A DNA stretch of 54,312 nucleotides from Pseudomonas caspiana (GCF_002158995.1 NZ_LOHF01000009.1:71117-125428), one strand, 5' to 3'. Shown: positions 18,712 to 26,496, numbered from the stretch's first letter. The notes: a model not told the origin generated them from the sequence alone. Program-made: numbers and translations.

Positions 18712-19683
18712 ATGACCGAGCCTATGAACCAAGCAATGCCCAACGTTGAGCTCGAAGACCAGGCCATTGAGCAATGGGTGCATCTGACCTCTGGCCATGC
18801 CAACGAGTCGGACCACGCCGCTTTTGTTCGCTGGCGCCAGCAAAGCTCGGCGCATGAGGCAGCGGCCGTGCTGGCCGAGCAGATGTGGCAAGCCATCCCG
18901 CAGAGCAGAACTGCCGAACTCTTCGTGCCCCCCGCAATGCCCAAACGCCGCCCGTTGCGCTGGGTTGCACTGGCTGCCGGGTTGGGCGCATTGGCGCTGA
19001 CCAGTTTTACAGAGCCTGTTCAGGTGTATTTCGCCGATCACACCACTGCGGTTGGCGAACGCAAAATGCTCACCCTCGAAGACGGCAGCCAGGTCTGGAT
19101 GAACAGCGCAACGGCGTTGTCTGTGCATTACTCGGCCAACCGTCGCGACATCAGCCTGCTCAAAGGCGAGGCGCTGTTTCAAGTCAGTAAAGACGCCAAC
19201 CGGCCCTTCGTCGTCCAGGCATCCGGCGGCAGCGTGCAAGCCGTCGGTACCCGCTTTGACGTCGACCGCCAGAGCCAGCGAGTTCGCGTCGGCGTCACTG
19301 AAGGCGAAGTCAAAGTCTCTTCGGGCGGCCAAGCCGTTCCTCTGAAAGTAGCTCAGCAGCTTGAGTTCGAAAACGGTTCCCCACCGTCCACCTCTAGCCC
19401 GCTGGACCTCAATACCGCGGCTGCCTGGCAGCGCGGCAAACTCATCTTCAACAGCCGCCCACTGGCTGAAGTCTTCGCCGACATCGAACGCTACATGCCC
19501 GGCTCACTGGTCGTCGCTGGCACCCTGCCGGACACCGCCGTCAGCGGCGTATTCAACCTCGACGACGTACCGGGCATGCTCAACGTGCTGTCGCGTACCC
19601 AGCCGGTGAGGATCTATCAACTGCCGTGGTTGACGGTGGTGATGAATGGCGAGGCGGTGAAAGAGGGGAAGGCGGGGATTTAG
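18712..19683 (+). CDS. FecR-type sigma regulator
   Basis: A 323-residue single-pass inner-membrane protein. Residues 12-62 form the DUF4880 sigma-binding segment (AIEQWVHLTSGHANESDHAAF). One membrane helix is near 82-100 (LRWVALAAGLGALALTSF). The periplasmic FecR domain follows (LTLEDGSQVWMNSATALSV, LKGEALFQVSKDANRPFVV), ending with a DUF4974-like region that contacts the receptor STN domain. It carries the substrate signal from the outer-membrane receptor to the FecI-type sigma factor. Its ATG is 49 bases after the sigma stop, so they are co-transcribed. Confidence 0.94.
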   Translation: MTEPMNQAMPNVELEDQAIEQWVHLTSGHANESDHAAFVRWRQQSSAHEAAAVLAEQMWQAIPQSRTAELFVPPAMPKRRPLRWVALAAGLGALALTSFTEPVQVYFADHTTAVGERKMLTLEDGSQVWMNSATALSVHYSANRRDISLLKGEALFQVSKDANRPFVVQASGGSVQAVGTRFDVDRQSQRVRVGVTEGEVKVSSGGQAVPLKVAQQLEFENGSPPSTSSPLDLNTAAAWQRGKLIFNSRPLAEVFADIERYMPGSLVVAGTLPDTAVSGVFNLDDVPGMLNVLSRTQPVRIYQLPWLTVVMNGEAVKEGKAGI

Positions 19684-19742
19684 CCTGTAATAGCCACCTC
19701 CGTATTACTCGCACTATGCTGTCGCGCTGAAACACAGATCTT

Positions 19743-19832
19743 TGTGGGAGCAGAGCTTGCTCGCGATGCAGACGCCTCGTTGTTTCAGACGGACCGTGTC
19801 ATCGTTCATCGCGAGCAAGCTCTGCTCCCACA
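19743..19832. repeat. REPIN-like inverted repeat
   Basis: Perfect 26-bp arms (TGTGGGAGCAGAGCTTGCTC...) at 19743-19768 and 19807-19832, downstream of the FecR-type gene. Confidence 0.88.
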
Positions 19833-20000
19833 TGGGATCGCATTCCATTCAGTGATTGGTGGGGCTGCCTGGCAGGCCAACATGGCCTTTCGTTCCGCGT
19901 TGTAAGAATCTTCTGTCGGCCTTTTACGTAATCCACTACACCCCCTATAAACCGACCCCAACAACACCCTCGCTCACTCCCGCTAATTTCTCCCTCCGAT

Positions 20001-20038
20001 AGATGCTGACGTGCCAGTCACCTGCTGGCTCAGCATCT
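20001..20038 (+). promoter_or_regulatory. Hairpin in the leader of the XRE regulator gene
   Basis: AGATGCTGA (20001-20009) pairs with TCAGCATCT (20030-20038), and inside it GCCAG pairs with CTGGC with a three-base bulge. It lies about 30 bases before the ATG at 20071 and has no T-run. It could be a leader structure, an operator, or the terminator of something upstream. Confidence 0.4.
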
Positions 20039-20070
20039 GCTTCTGGAAGAACTAACGGTTGGAGTAAGTC

Positions 20071-20964
20071 ATGCAGCGCATACAAGAATTACGCACCTCT
20101 CTAGGCGTGCCGATGGCTGACTTTGCCAAGGCGCTGGGCGTATCCGAGCAGGTTGTCGGGCAGTGGGAAAGTGGCGAGGCAGAACCCGGCATTCCGGCCT
20201 TGAGAGATATCGCCACGCTGTTGGGCACTAACGTCGATGACCTGATGGACTTCGCCAACAACGGCCGAAGAATGACTTCTCAGCATTGGATGCCGGGTGA
20301 CGATGCCATCTTCGATGGCTTCTGGGGCCGGATGGGGCTGCTGCTTCCCGGTGAAACCAGCTGCAGTTGGTATCCCATCACCTTCGCGGAATATTCCCAG
20401 GTTGCGGAATCATTGAGCATCGAGCATGCAGAGCCGCAGTGGCTGGTGGTCAGCACCCTGAACAACCGAAAACTGCTCATCAACCCCGCTTTGATCAGGC
20501 GCATTCGACTGCTCGATGAAGCGGCCGACCGTCCGGAAGATGACGCCTGGCAACACGGTTGGGACAGCGAGGAAGGCCTATTGCCTGAACTCTATCGAGC
20601 GCTGGGCGAGTACTTCACAGATGAGCTGGCATTCGATGCCAACAACTCTCCGGTCGCTCAGCAGATTATCCATACACTGGTCGCCAAGCATGATCTGACC
20701 AGCGCGAAAGTCATGCATTTGATCAGCCATACCCATGTCCATCTCGCAAGCGGCGCGACCGCCAGCGTGCGCGCCGCCAACGCCGACATCTACAACCTGG
20801 TGCTGGACGCCTATGCGGGCATGCCGCTGGGTATCAGCCTGAGCACAAGAGACACAGAAGAGGAAAACCACTTCTCACCGCTGCAAGTGGCGTTGGTGGA
20901 TATCCCGCTGCTCCAGTATCAGGCGGCGGAGATTGAGGCATCGGCGGAGATGGAGGGCGTCTGA
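20071..20964 (+). CDS. XRE-family regulator with large uncharacterised C-terminal domain
   Basis: A 297-residue protein. Residues 1-60 form a Cro/C1-type helix-turn-helix (LGVPMADFAKALGVSEQVVGQWESG, then IPALRDIATLLGTNVDDLM). The remaining 230 residues are acidic and match no domain I recognise. They include WLVVSTLNNRKLLINPALIRRI, which resembles a beta-rich sensory fold, and an H-rich stretch HLISHTHVHL. GGTTGGAG precedes the ATG. Repeats flank the gene on both sides and no neighbour suggests a target. A ligand-responsive regulator is the simplest reading. Confidence 0.8.
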   Translation: MQRIQELRTSLGVPMADFAKALGVSEQVVGQWESGEAEPGIPALRDIATLLGTNVDDLMDFANNGRRMTSQHWMPGDDAIFDGFWGRMGLLLPGETSCSWYPITFAEYSQVAESLSIEHAEPQWLVVSTLNNRKLLINPALIRRIRLLDEAADRPEDDAWQHGWDSEEGLLPELYRALGEYFTDELAFDANNSPVAQQIIHTLVAKHDLTSAKVMHLISHTHVHLASGATASVRAANADIYNLVLDAYAGMPLGISLSTRDTEEENHFSPLQVALVDIPLLQYQAAEIEASAEMEGV

Positions 20965-20973
20965 TAACGCTGA

Positions 20974-21101
20974 CGTAGGACCGGCTAAAGCGGGTCTTAC
21001 GGTTTTCGCAGATCCTGTGGGAGCGAGGCTTGCCCGCGATGAACGATAACGCGGAATATCCGCCTGTTTGCGTCGTCTTGGTCGCGGGCAAATCAATCTC
21101 C
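20974..21101. repeat. Degenerate REP-like elements
   Basis: GTAGGACCGGCTAAAGCGGG at 20974 matches the element at 25734-25824. TGTGGGAGCGAGGCTTGCCC at 21016 matches one arm of the REPIN family, with a decayed partner near 21081-21101 (TCGCGGGCAAATCAATCTCC). Confidence 0.65.
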
Positions 21102-21117
21102 CCCGCTAAAGCGGCTA

Positions 21118-21352
21118 TCATGAACGCCCCGCAATCCGCGTCCACAGCCAAAACCCCAGCGCCACAACACTAATCGAAGCCCCCAACATACAAACCGCCA
21201 CCCAGCCCCAACGTGCATAAACCTGGTTCCAGGCTGGTGAAGTGCATTCGGTGCTCTTGGATAAAACGGGTGAGCAGCCGGTGGTCGCGTTGGAGTTCGG
21301 TCTGCGGAAGGGTGACTTCTTGGGCGGAGGATTGATATCGGAGGCAGGTGGT
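21118..21352 (-). pseudogene. Possible 5'-truncated remnant with a membrane helix
   Basis: One minus-strand frame, open from a stop near 21352 to a TGA at 21118-21120, encodes a plausible C-terminus: AWNQVYARWGW, one 20-residue hydrophobic helix (VAVCMLGASISVVALGFWLW), then TRIAGRS. No ATG, GTG or TTG lies upstream of the helix in that frame. Either the 5' end was lost or shifted, or the resemblance to a membrane segment is accidental. No family is recognised. Confidence 0.25.
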
Positions 21353-21475
21353 TAACAGGGAGTACGCTGTTATCAAATACCGCCAAAATTCAGGAAAACG
21401 CACGCTATAGCGTGTGGTTATCAAGGCGTCAGCATTGAAAAATGGCTCGCAATTACGCAAGGACTTGAGCCATTT

Positions 21476-21760
21476 ATGAACTGCACTGTATCCGCTTCAC
21501 TTCCTGAAAACCTGACCAAACTTCAAATTGTCAGCGCGATTTACGCCTACCTGATGACAAGCTGGGAGGAACTGCCCGACCAACACAAACGCACTCTGGG
21601 TTTTGACTTTATTGTCGGCAGCGAAGGGGAGGACGCCGCGCTGAGTCACTTGGCTCGGTTGTTCATGGCATATGCGGATTTGTCGTTTCGGCGGGCGTTG
21701 GTCGCCAGGCGCAGGAGGCTTGGTATAGACGCTACGGAAGATTCTGGATTCGTTGATTGA
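21476..21760 (+). CDS. Small hypothetical protein
   Basis: A 94-residue soluble, mostly helical protein (LTKLQIVSAIYAYLMTSWEE, HLARLFMAYADLSFRRALVA) with a basic stretch ARRRRLG near the C-terminus. I do not recognise the family. Its base composition is slightly poorer in GC than its surroundings. It precedes the candidate Rsm RNA, whose upstream site starts 38 bases after its stop. Confidence 0.6.
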   Translation: MNCTVSASLPENLTKLQIVSAIYAYLMTSWEELPDQHKRTLGFDFIVGSEGEDAALSHLARLFMAYADLSFRRALVARRRRLGIDATEDSGFVD

Positions 21761-21797
21761 TTTGTTTCGGTGACCTTTCGAAAAGTCTCAATCCGCA

Positions 21798-21815
21798 CAT
21801 AGCCAAACGCTTACA
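21798..21815 (+). promoter_or_regulatory. GacA-type upstream activating site of the rsm-like RNA
   Basis: CATAGCCAAACGCTTACA matches the GacA operator consensus TGTAAGCATTCGCTTACA at 12 of 18 positions, with the right half GCTTACA perfect. Its centre lies about 63 bases before the predicted transcription start, the spacing typical of rsmX/Y/Z promoters. A -10-like CATAAT is at 21857-21862. Confidence 0.6.
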
Positions 21816-21868
21816 CGCGATAGAGAAAACTGCCATTTTCAGACATGCCCGACAGGCATAATCTTGGA

Positions 21869-21988
21869 TCCAACCACTGACGAGCAGGAAGCCCGTCAGG
21901 ATCAAGGACGATCGACCATGAAAGGATACTGCCGACAGGGAGTTGGAATGGTACTGGACAAAAAACCCGCTTCGGCGGGTTTTTTTAT
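21869..21988 (+). ncRNA. rsm: Rsm-type regulatory small RNA (RsmX/RsmY/RsmZ-like)
   Basis: A predicted RNA of about 120 nucleotides that should titrate the translational repressors RsmA/RsmE in the Gac/Rsm cascade. Seven GGA motifs lie between 21886 and 21958 (CAGGAA, CAGGAT, AAGGAC, AAGGAT, AGGGAG, TTGGAA, CTGGAC). One is presented ideally: GATC-AAGGAC-GATC at 21900-21913 forms a hairpin with AAGGAC in the loop. The RNA ends in a terminator, ACCCGC-TTCG-GCGGGT followed by T6, at 21965-21986. The upstream GacA-like site supports the call. Length and motif count fit RsmX/Y/Z; which paralogue it is cannot be decided without alignment. Confidence 0.82.
21965..21987 (+). terminator. Intrinsic terminator of the rsm-like RNA
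   Basis: Six-bp GC stem with a TTCG tetraloop, preceded by AAAAA and followed by TTTTTT. Confidence 0.9.
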
Positions 21989-22021
21989 TGGGGGCGAAAT
22001 TACTTTCCATCGCCCACTAAA

Positions 22022-22042
22022 AAGCCGGCTTGTGGCCGGCTT
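22022..22042 (-). terminator. Intrinsic terminator facing the minus strand
   Basis: AAGCCGGC-TTGTG-GCCGGCTT; on the minus strand the stem is followed by a U-rich run (TTTTTAG). It would end transcription of the small minus-strand frame at 22114-22302. Confidence 0.7.
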
Positions 22043-22113
22043 CTCAAGGACGAACTTGGTTTGTTTTTGGCAAACCGTGCTCGCCTTTAACAGGTGCGCT
22101 CAGCAAGCTGGCG

Positions 22114-22302
22114 CTAATTTGGATGGTTATGCCGCTCAGGTTTCAGCATGGCGTAACCGTCGGCATCGAAGCGTTGTGTACTTCGGGCCGGGATGGCGCA
22201 GAGGATACTGATGTTCGCGGCGCTTGCCCAGTCTTGAAACACTTTGTTGGAAGATCTGTCGTCGTGGCTGTCGGCGAAATGAAAGTCCATCTGACGCGCC
22301 AC
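22114..22302 (-). CDS. Small hypothetical protein
   Basis: A 62-residue frame starting GTG at 22302, or 58 residues from ATG at 22290 (DFHFADSHDDRSSNKVFQDW). Codon use is Pseudomonas-like, with many C-ending codons, and a terminator lies downstream on the same strand. Against it: no good ribosome binding site and a REP element immediately upstream, which may mark a truncated 5' end. No family is recognised. Confidence 0.42.
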   Translation of the reverse strand: MARQMDFHFADSHDDRSSNKVFQDWASAANISILCAIPARSTQRFDADGYAMLKPERHNHPN

Positions 22303-22309
22303 GATTTTT

Positions 22310-22380
22310 TGTAGGAGCTGCCGAAGGCTGCGAAAGCATGTTCATGACCGACCGATTCGCAGCCTTCGGCAGCTCCTACA
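22310..22380. repeat. REP-like inverted repeat, GCCGAAGG family
   Basis: Perfect 25-bp arms (TGTAGGAGCTGCCGAAGGCT...) at 22310-22334 and 22356-22380 around a 21-base centre; same family as 1208-1281. Confidence 0.9.
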
Positions 22381-22409
22381 GAGAGGTGTCCACCCCACGA
22401 TGGATCAGC

Positions 22410-23135
22410 TCACCGAAACGCTATCGCATGGCGTCGCGTATTCAGCGTCGACCACCAGAACACCCAGCCCAGCACGCGGATGCCTTGTTGCTCGATCTGT
22501 TCTGCAGTGAACAGTTCGTCAGGATGTTCGGTGCTGTTGTGGCTGCGCAGGCGCAGGCCGTTGCCGGGTAGGCGGTAGAGGTATTTCACGCGGAGCATGC
22601 CGCCGTGTTCGAGGGCATACATTTCGCCGTCGATGATGCGGGTCAGGCCGCGGTCGATGCCGATTACGGAGCCGTCCTGGATTTTGTCGGCCATGCTGTT
22701 GCCGATCATGGCGACGCAGATGGCGTTGTCGATGTTGATGTTCATGCTTTGCAGCACGTGCAGCGGCAGGCGGACTTTCTTGCCGGGGGCTTCGGCGATG
22801 AGGACGTCGCCGGTGTCCGATTCGGTTTCCTTATAGACCGGCACTTCCACGTCGCTGCGCAGCGAGCTGCGGCTGGTGTGACGGGACGCACCGCTGTCGC
22901 CGCCATTGTTTTCATTGGCCGAGTCGCACGGGTGCTTGGGGCCTTCGCCCGTGCGCAGCCACCGCGCGTTGACGGTTAACAGTTCAGCCACTTCGTCCAG
23001 CCGGGCCATGGGGATGCCACGCTTGAACCAGTTGTTCACATGCTGAGGCGTGACTTTCCGGTTGGCGGCGAAGTCCGTGGCTGAGAGATGGCACTCCCGC
23101 AGGAGGGCGCGTAGTCGATCACCTGATGTATTCAT
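22410..23135 (-). CDS. Phage-type repressor with S24 peptidase domain
   Basis: A 241-residue repressor of the CI/LexA-like S24 family. The N-terminal helix-turn-helix covers about 5-58 (LSATDFAANRKVTPQHVNNWF). The C-terminal domain has the catalytic pair S147 (MIGNSMADKIQDGSVIGID) and K184 (GGMLRVKYLY). A canonical Ala-Gly self-cleavage dipeptide is not visible in the linker (residues 65-125), so RecA-stimulated autocleavage is uncertain. No phage or tailocin genes lie next to it. Possible autoregulation through the GTTTA/TAAAC inverted repeat at 23165-23176. Confidence 0.88.
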   Translation of the reverse strand: MNTSGDRLRALLRECHLSATDFAANRKVTPQHVNNWFKRGIPMARLDEVAELLTVNARWLRTGEGPKHPCDSANENNGGDSGASRHTSRSSLRSDVEVPVYKETESDTGDVLIAEAPGKKVRLPLHVLQSMNINIDNAICVAMIGNSMADKIQDGSVIGIDRGLTRIIDGEMYALEHGGMLRVKYLYRLPGNGLRLRSHNSTEHPDELFTAEQIEQQGIRVLGWVFWWSTLNTRRHAIAFR

Positions 23136-23512
23136 GACCCCGAGTTTACGGCGCTCGGTAACGGGTTTAAATAAACGAGGTGTTCAAATGAGCGGTGCGT
23201 CTAATTGTCTTGCGAGCCGCGGGATTACAGGGTTTTGCGGGTTTTGTAGGCGGCTTCTGTCATTAGTTGGCGGCAGGTAAACAGTGCGTACTCTGCTCGG
23301 TGCGCAATTGCAGGTGGGGAGGTTTGTTTATCGGGTTTAACAAGGGGGGTTGTTTGTTTGGTGCGTGTTTACTGAAAAAACCTGATTGTTTTCGCAGGAA
23401 GACTAATCGGCGTGAATGTTTGCGGGAGCGTTTGAAAGAGAAAGGAGGGTTTTGCGAGGGATGTTAACGGAGCATCTGCTGGCAGACACTCCGTTGACGA
23501 TGCAGCAATCGA
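23136..23512. other. Intergenic region upstream of the S24 repressor
   Basis: No supported gene. It holds GTTTAAATAAAC (23165-23176), an inverted repeat 30 bases before the repressor start, and TTGTTTATCGGGTTTAACAA (23325-23344), whose ends are inverted. Both could be repressor operators. The strand is unusually G/T-rich on plus. A short frame at 23267-23467 lacks a ribosome site and is not called. Confidence 0.45.
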
Positions 23513-24040
23513 TCAGCCTTTGTAGGCAGCAACCGATTTGGTGATCTCGGCACGGGCAGCGTCTGCGTTGCCCCAACCTTCGATTTTCACCCATTTTCCT
23601 TTTTCGAGATCTTTGTAGTTCTCGAAGAAGTGCTTGATCTGCTCCAGCAGCAGTGGAGGCAGGTCGGTGTATTCCTTCACGTCGACGTACAACTGGGACA
23701 GCTTGTCGTGTGGGACTGCGATGACTTTGGCATCGCCGCCGCCGTCGTCGGTCATGTGCAGGATGCCGACTGGACGGGCGCGGATAACCGAACCTGGAGT
23801 CACTGGGTAAGGGGTCACGACCAGCACGTCGAGGGGGTCACCGTCGTCAGCCAGGGTGTTCGGGATGAAACCGTAGTTGGCCGGGTAGAACATCGGCGTC
23901 GCCATGAAACGGTCAACGAACAGGCAATCGGAATCTTTGTCGATTTCGTATTTGATCGGCGCGTGGTTGGCCGGAATTTCGATCGCGACGTAGATGTCGT
24001 TCGGCAGGTCTTTACCGGCCGGAATCTTGCTGTAGCTCAT
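23513..24040 (-). CDS. ppa: Inorganic pyrophosphatase
   Basis: A 175-residue family I soluble pyrophosphatase hydrolysing pyrophosphate to two phosphates, pulling biosynthetic reactions forward. The signature [11 protein letters not shown] around residue 65 supplies the Mg2+-binding aspartates, and the N-terminal [20 protein letters not shown] is typical. Hexameric bacterial enzymes have this length. In PAO1 the same gene lies beside the M90 peptidase and DedA genes found next here. Confidence 0.97.
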   Translation of the reverse strand: MSYSKIPAGKDLPNDIYVAIEIPANHAPIKYEIDKDSDCLFVDRFMATPMFYPANYGFIPNTLADDGDPLDVLVVTPYPVTPGSVIRARPVGILHMTDDGGGDAKVIAVPHDKLSQLYVDVKEYTDLPPLLLEQIKHFFENYKDLEKGKWVKIEGWGNADAARAEITKSVAAYKG

Positions 24041-24151
24041 TGGGCATTGCCCCCCTTGATTGACCAGACGGCTTTGGCTGGTTACGCCAAAAAGTGGGCC
24101 GGATTATAGGCATATTCTGTTGGTGTTGCCACGCGTGGCAGCCTGCAGGGG

Positions 24152-24964
24152 TTAGTCCTGATTCTGGTAGGAAGGTTCATCACGCTGCAGGGTTTGCAGG
24201 CGGCTGAGCGGGTCCTGACGATAGAAGGCTTTGAGCTGCTGATAGACCGCCGGGTAGGCGTCGGCCAATAGGTCCGGCGCGCAGAAGAAGTATTCGCTGG
24301 TCACGGCGAAAAACTCGGCCGGGTCTTCGGCGGCGTAGGGGTCGATGGCGGTTTCGATGTCTGGATCTGCATCAAGCTGGCGGTTCATGTCGTCGTAGGC
24401 GTGCTGCATGACGCTGGCCCACTGGCTGACCTGCATGTCGCCGTGCAGCGGCGGCAGACCGTTGGCGTCGCCGTTAAGCATGTCGAGTTTATGCGCCAGT
24501 TCGTGGATCACCAGGTTGTACTGCTCCCAGTTGCCACTGGACAGCACGCCGGGCAGCGCGAGGATAACCGGGCCTTGCTGCCAGGCTTCGCCGCTGTGTT
24601 CGCCGTCCCATTCGTGTTCGATGCCGCTGGGGTCGCGATGGCGCTGTGGGCTGACGAAGTCGTCGGGGTAGATCACCAGTTCGTGAAACCCCTGATACCA
24701 GTTCAGATCGCCAAGGTTGAGCAATGGCAGTTGAGCCTGTGCGGCGAGATGCAGGCGCTGTTCGTCGTTGAGTTCGACACCCGGCAAACAGGTGATGTGC
24801 TTGTCTTGCAGGAACAGCACGCTGTTTTCCCGCAGCAGGGCGTCGTGTTCGGCGCTCAGGCCATCGAGGATCGGCAAGCCCTGACGCACCCGATGCCACA
24901 GTTCGGGGGCAACCGGGCTCTTGGCCAGCCTGCGTTGTCGACGCCATTGGCTAAACGACCACAT
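24152..24964 (-). CDS. mtfA: MtfA-like M90 zinc peptidase
   Basis: A 270-residue cytoplasmic metallopeptidase of the M90 (DUF980) family. The zinc motif HELAHKLD is at residues 154-161, with a downstream glutamate ligand in AEFFAVTSEYFF. In E. coli MtfA interacts with the glucose regulator Mlc; Pseudomonas lacks the same PTS circuit, so the role here is unclear. It ends three bases from the DedA start on the same strand, so the DedA gene precedes it in one transcription unit. Confidence 0.9.
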   Translation of the reverse strand: MWSFSQWRRQRRLAKSPVAPELWHRVRQGLPILDGLSAEHDALLRENSVLFLQDKHITCLPGVELNDEQRLHLAAQAQLPLLNLGDLNWYQGFHELVIYPDDFVSPQRHRDPSGIEHEWDGEHSGEAWQQGPVILALPGVLSSGNWEQYNLVIHELAHKLDMLNGDANGLPPLHGDMQVSQWASVMQHAYDDMNRQLDADPDIETAIDPYAAEDPAEFFAVTSEYFFCAPDLLADAYPAVYQQLKAFYRQDPLSRLQTLQRDEPSYQNQD

Positions 24965-24967
24965 GCT

Positions 24968-25615
24968 TTAGCGGGCGTCCGCCGAGCGAGCCATACGACC
25001 GCGCACCACGCTGATGATCATTGGCAGCAGCGTTACCACGATGATCGCCAGCACCAATACCGACAGGTTCTTCTTGATGAAAGGCACGTTGCCAAAGAAG
25101 TAGCCGAGGGAGACCAGACTGCCGACCCACAGCACCGAGCCCAGCACGCTGAAACCGAGGAAGCGTGGGTAATGCATTTTGCCGACACCGGCGACAAACG
25201 GCGCGAACGTGCGAATGATCGGCAGAAATCGCGCCAGGGTGACGGTCTTGCCGCCATGGCGGTCGTAGAACTCGTGAGTGCGTGCCAGATAGTCGCGGCG
25301 GAAAATCTTCGAGTTGGGGTTCTGGAAGAGTTTTTCCCCGGCGGTGCGGCCGATGATGTAGTTAGTGCTGTCACCAATAATCGCTGCAGACATCAGCAGG
25401 CAAGCCAGCAACACGGGGTCCATAGCGCCACCGGCTGCTACTGCGCCAGCGATAAACAGCAGCGAATCACCCGGCAGGAACGGCATCACCACCAGACCGG
25501 TTTCGCAAAAAATCACCAGAAACAGGATCGCGTAGACCCAGGTGCCGTAGTTGGTTACGAGTAAATCGAGGTACACATCCAAGTGCAGAATCAGGTCGAG
25601 CGGGTTGAAATCCAT
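24968..25615 (-). CDS. DedA-family membrane protein
   Basis: A 215-residue inner-membrane protein of the DedA/VTT family, linked to undecaprenyl-phosphate or phospholipid flipping and membrane homeostasis. Typical blocks: ETGLVVMPFLPGDSLLFIAG, with a re-entrant loop, and KTVTLARFLPIIRTFAPFVAG, with the conserved Arg-Phe and Pro. The ATG at 25615 begins MDFNPLDLIL, the usual N-terminus; an upstream in-frame ATG at 25651 is not preferred. Confidence 0.93.
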   Translation of the reverse strand: MDFNPLDLILHLDVYLDLLVTNYGTWVYAILFLVIFCETGLVVMPFLPGDSLLFIAGAVAAGGAMDPVLLACLLMSAAIIGDSTNYIIGRTAGEKLFQNPNSKIFRRDYLARTHEFYDRHGGKTVTLARFLPIIRTFAPFVAGVGKMHYPRFLGFSVLGSVLWVGSLVSLGYFFGNVPFIKKNLSVLVLAIIVVTLLPMIISVVRGRMARSADAR

Positions 25616-25733
25616 GTATGGCACCAATAGCGGAGACCCAGACCGGGTCACGTGCGGAAGTAACTACTGAGGGGTTGCGGCGGGATTATAGAAGCAGAAT
25701 GGGTGGGGAGGGGGAAACATAGAACCTGTTTGC

Positions 25734-25824
25734 CGTAGGACCGGCTTTAGCCGGGAGAGGGCCGTCACATTGCGGCATATCTTTCGTCCGGGACGACGCC
25801 CTCTCGGCTAAAGCCGGTCCTACG
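25734..25824. repeat. REP-like inverted repeat, GGACCGGCTTTAGCC family
   Basis: Arms CGTAGGACCGGCTTTAGCCG and its complement at the two ends, with small indels in the inner part. A distinct family from the TGTGGGAG elements; a decayed relative is at 20974. Confidence 0.85.
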
Positions 25825-25839
25825 AGGTCGCGCGGTCGC

Positions 25840-25929
25840 TGTGGGAGCGAGGCTTGCCCGCGATGAAAGATTACGCGGTCTGTCTGACGTAACTCAGCGC
25901 CTGAATCGCGAGCAAGCTCTGCTCCCACG
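25840..25929. repeat. REPIN-like inverted repeat with unequal arms
   Basis: Left arm TGTGGGAGCGAGGCTTGCCC; right arm is the complement of the GAGCTTGCTCGCGAT variant. Two subfamilies are thus paired in one element. Confidence 0.82.
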
Positions 25930-25949
25930 AGGGAGATTCCTATAACCGT

Positions 25950-26408
25950 TTAATCCTCGCTGATCGGCAAGACATAGTTTTTGAATTGAGTATCTTCGCG
26001 AAACCCGATGGATTCGTAGACCTTTTGTGCCACTTCGTTGTTGCTGCTGGTCGACACGCGCATGCGGACGGCCTGGGTGTCTTTGGCCATTTTCTTTGCG
26101 GTGCGCATCAGGTGGTCGGCGACCAGTTGGCGGCGGGCGTCTTCGGCGACATAGATATCGTTGAGGATCCATACACGTTTCAGCGACAGCGACGAATAAC
26201 TTGGATACAGCTGACAAAAACCCAGCAGCTTTTTGTCATCGTCGGCAGCCAGCGCCAGATAGATCACCGATTCATCGCGGCTCAGGCGTTTCTCGAGAAA
26301 GGCACGGGACGAATCCGGAAACGGCAGTTCGCCATAGAACTCGCGGTATTTGACGAATAGCGGGGTTAGCAGGTCCAGGTGTTCCAGTGTGGCTTTAACA
26401 ATCCGCAT
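25950..26408 (-). CDS. GNAT-family N-acetyltransferase
   Basis: A 152-residue acetyl-CoA-dependent acetyltransferase. The acetyl-CoA loop region is VWILNDIYVAEDARRQLVAD (a variant of the Q/R-x-x-G-x-G/A motif) near residues 84-103, followed by VRMRVSTSSNNEVAQKVYES and IGFREDTQFKNYVLPI, the typical C-terminal strands. Substrate unknown. PAO1 also has an acetyltransferase gene next to eutC as I recall, so this is a conserved neighbour. Confidence 0.9.
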   Translation of the reverse strand: MRIVKATLEHLDLLTPLFVKYREFYGELPFPDSSRAFLEKRLSRDESVIYLALAADDDKKLLGFCQLYPSYSSLSLKRVWILNDIYVAEDARRQLVADHLMRTAKKMAKDTQAVRMRVSTSSNNEVAQKVYESIGFREDTQFKNYVLPISED

Positions 26409-26496
26409 GGTTGGGCCTCAACTTCTCGATGACAAATGTTCTATCAGGCTTGCCGCCCGATGCTGCCGAATGCGTTTAGAAAGCGCAATCTAATGC

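Noticed and set aside
21864..22211. 115-residue plus-strand ORF
   Set aside because: It covers the rsm-like RNA including its terminator (poly-Lys/Phe from A- and T-runs) and the minus-strand terminator; it is a shadow.
23267..23467. 66-residue Cys/Arg-rich ORF upstream of the repressor
   Set aside because: No ribosome binding site, odd composition from a G/T-rich stretch, and no recognisable family.
24401..25564. 387-residue plus-strand ORF
   Set aside because: Antisense to the M90 peptidase and DedA genes and crosses their boundary; His/Gln-rich shadow typical of high-GC DNA.
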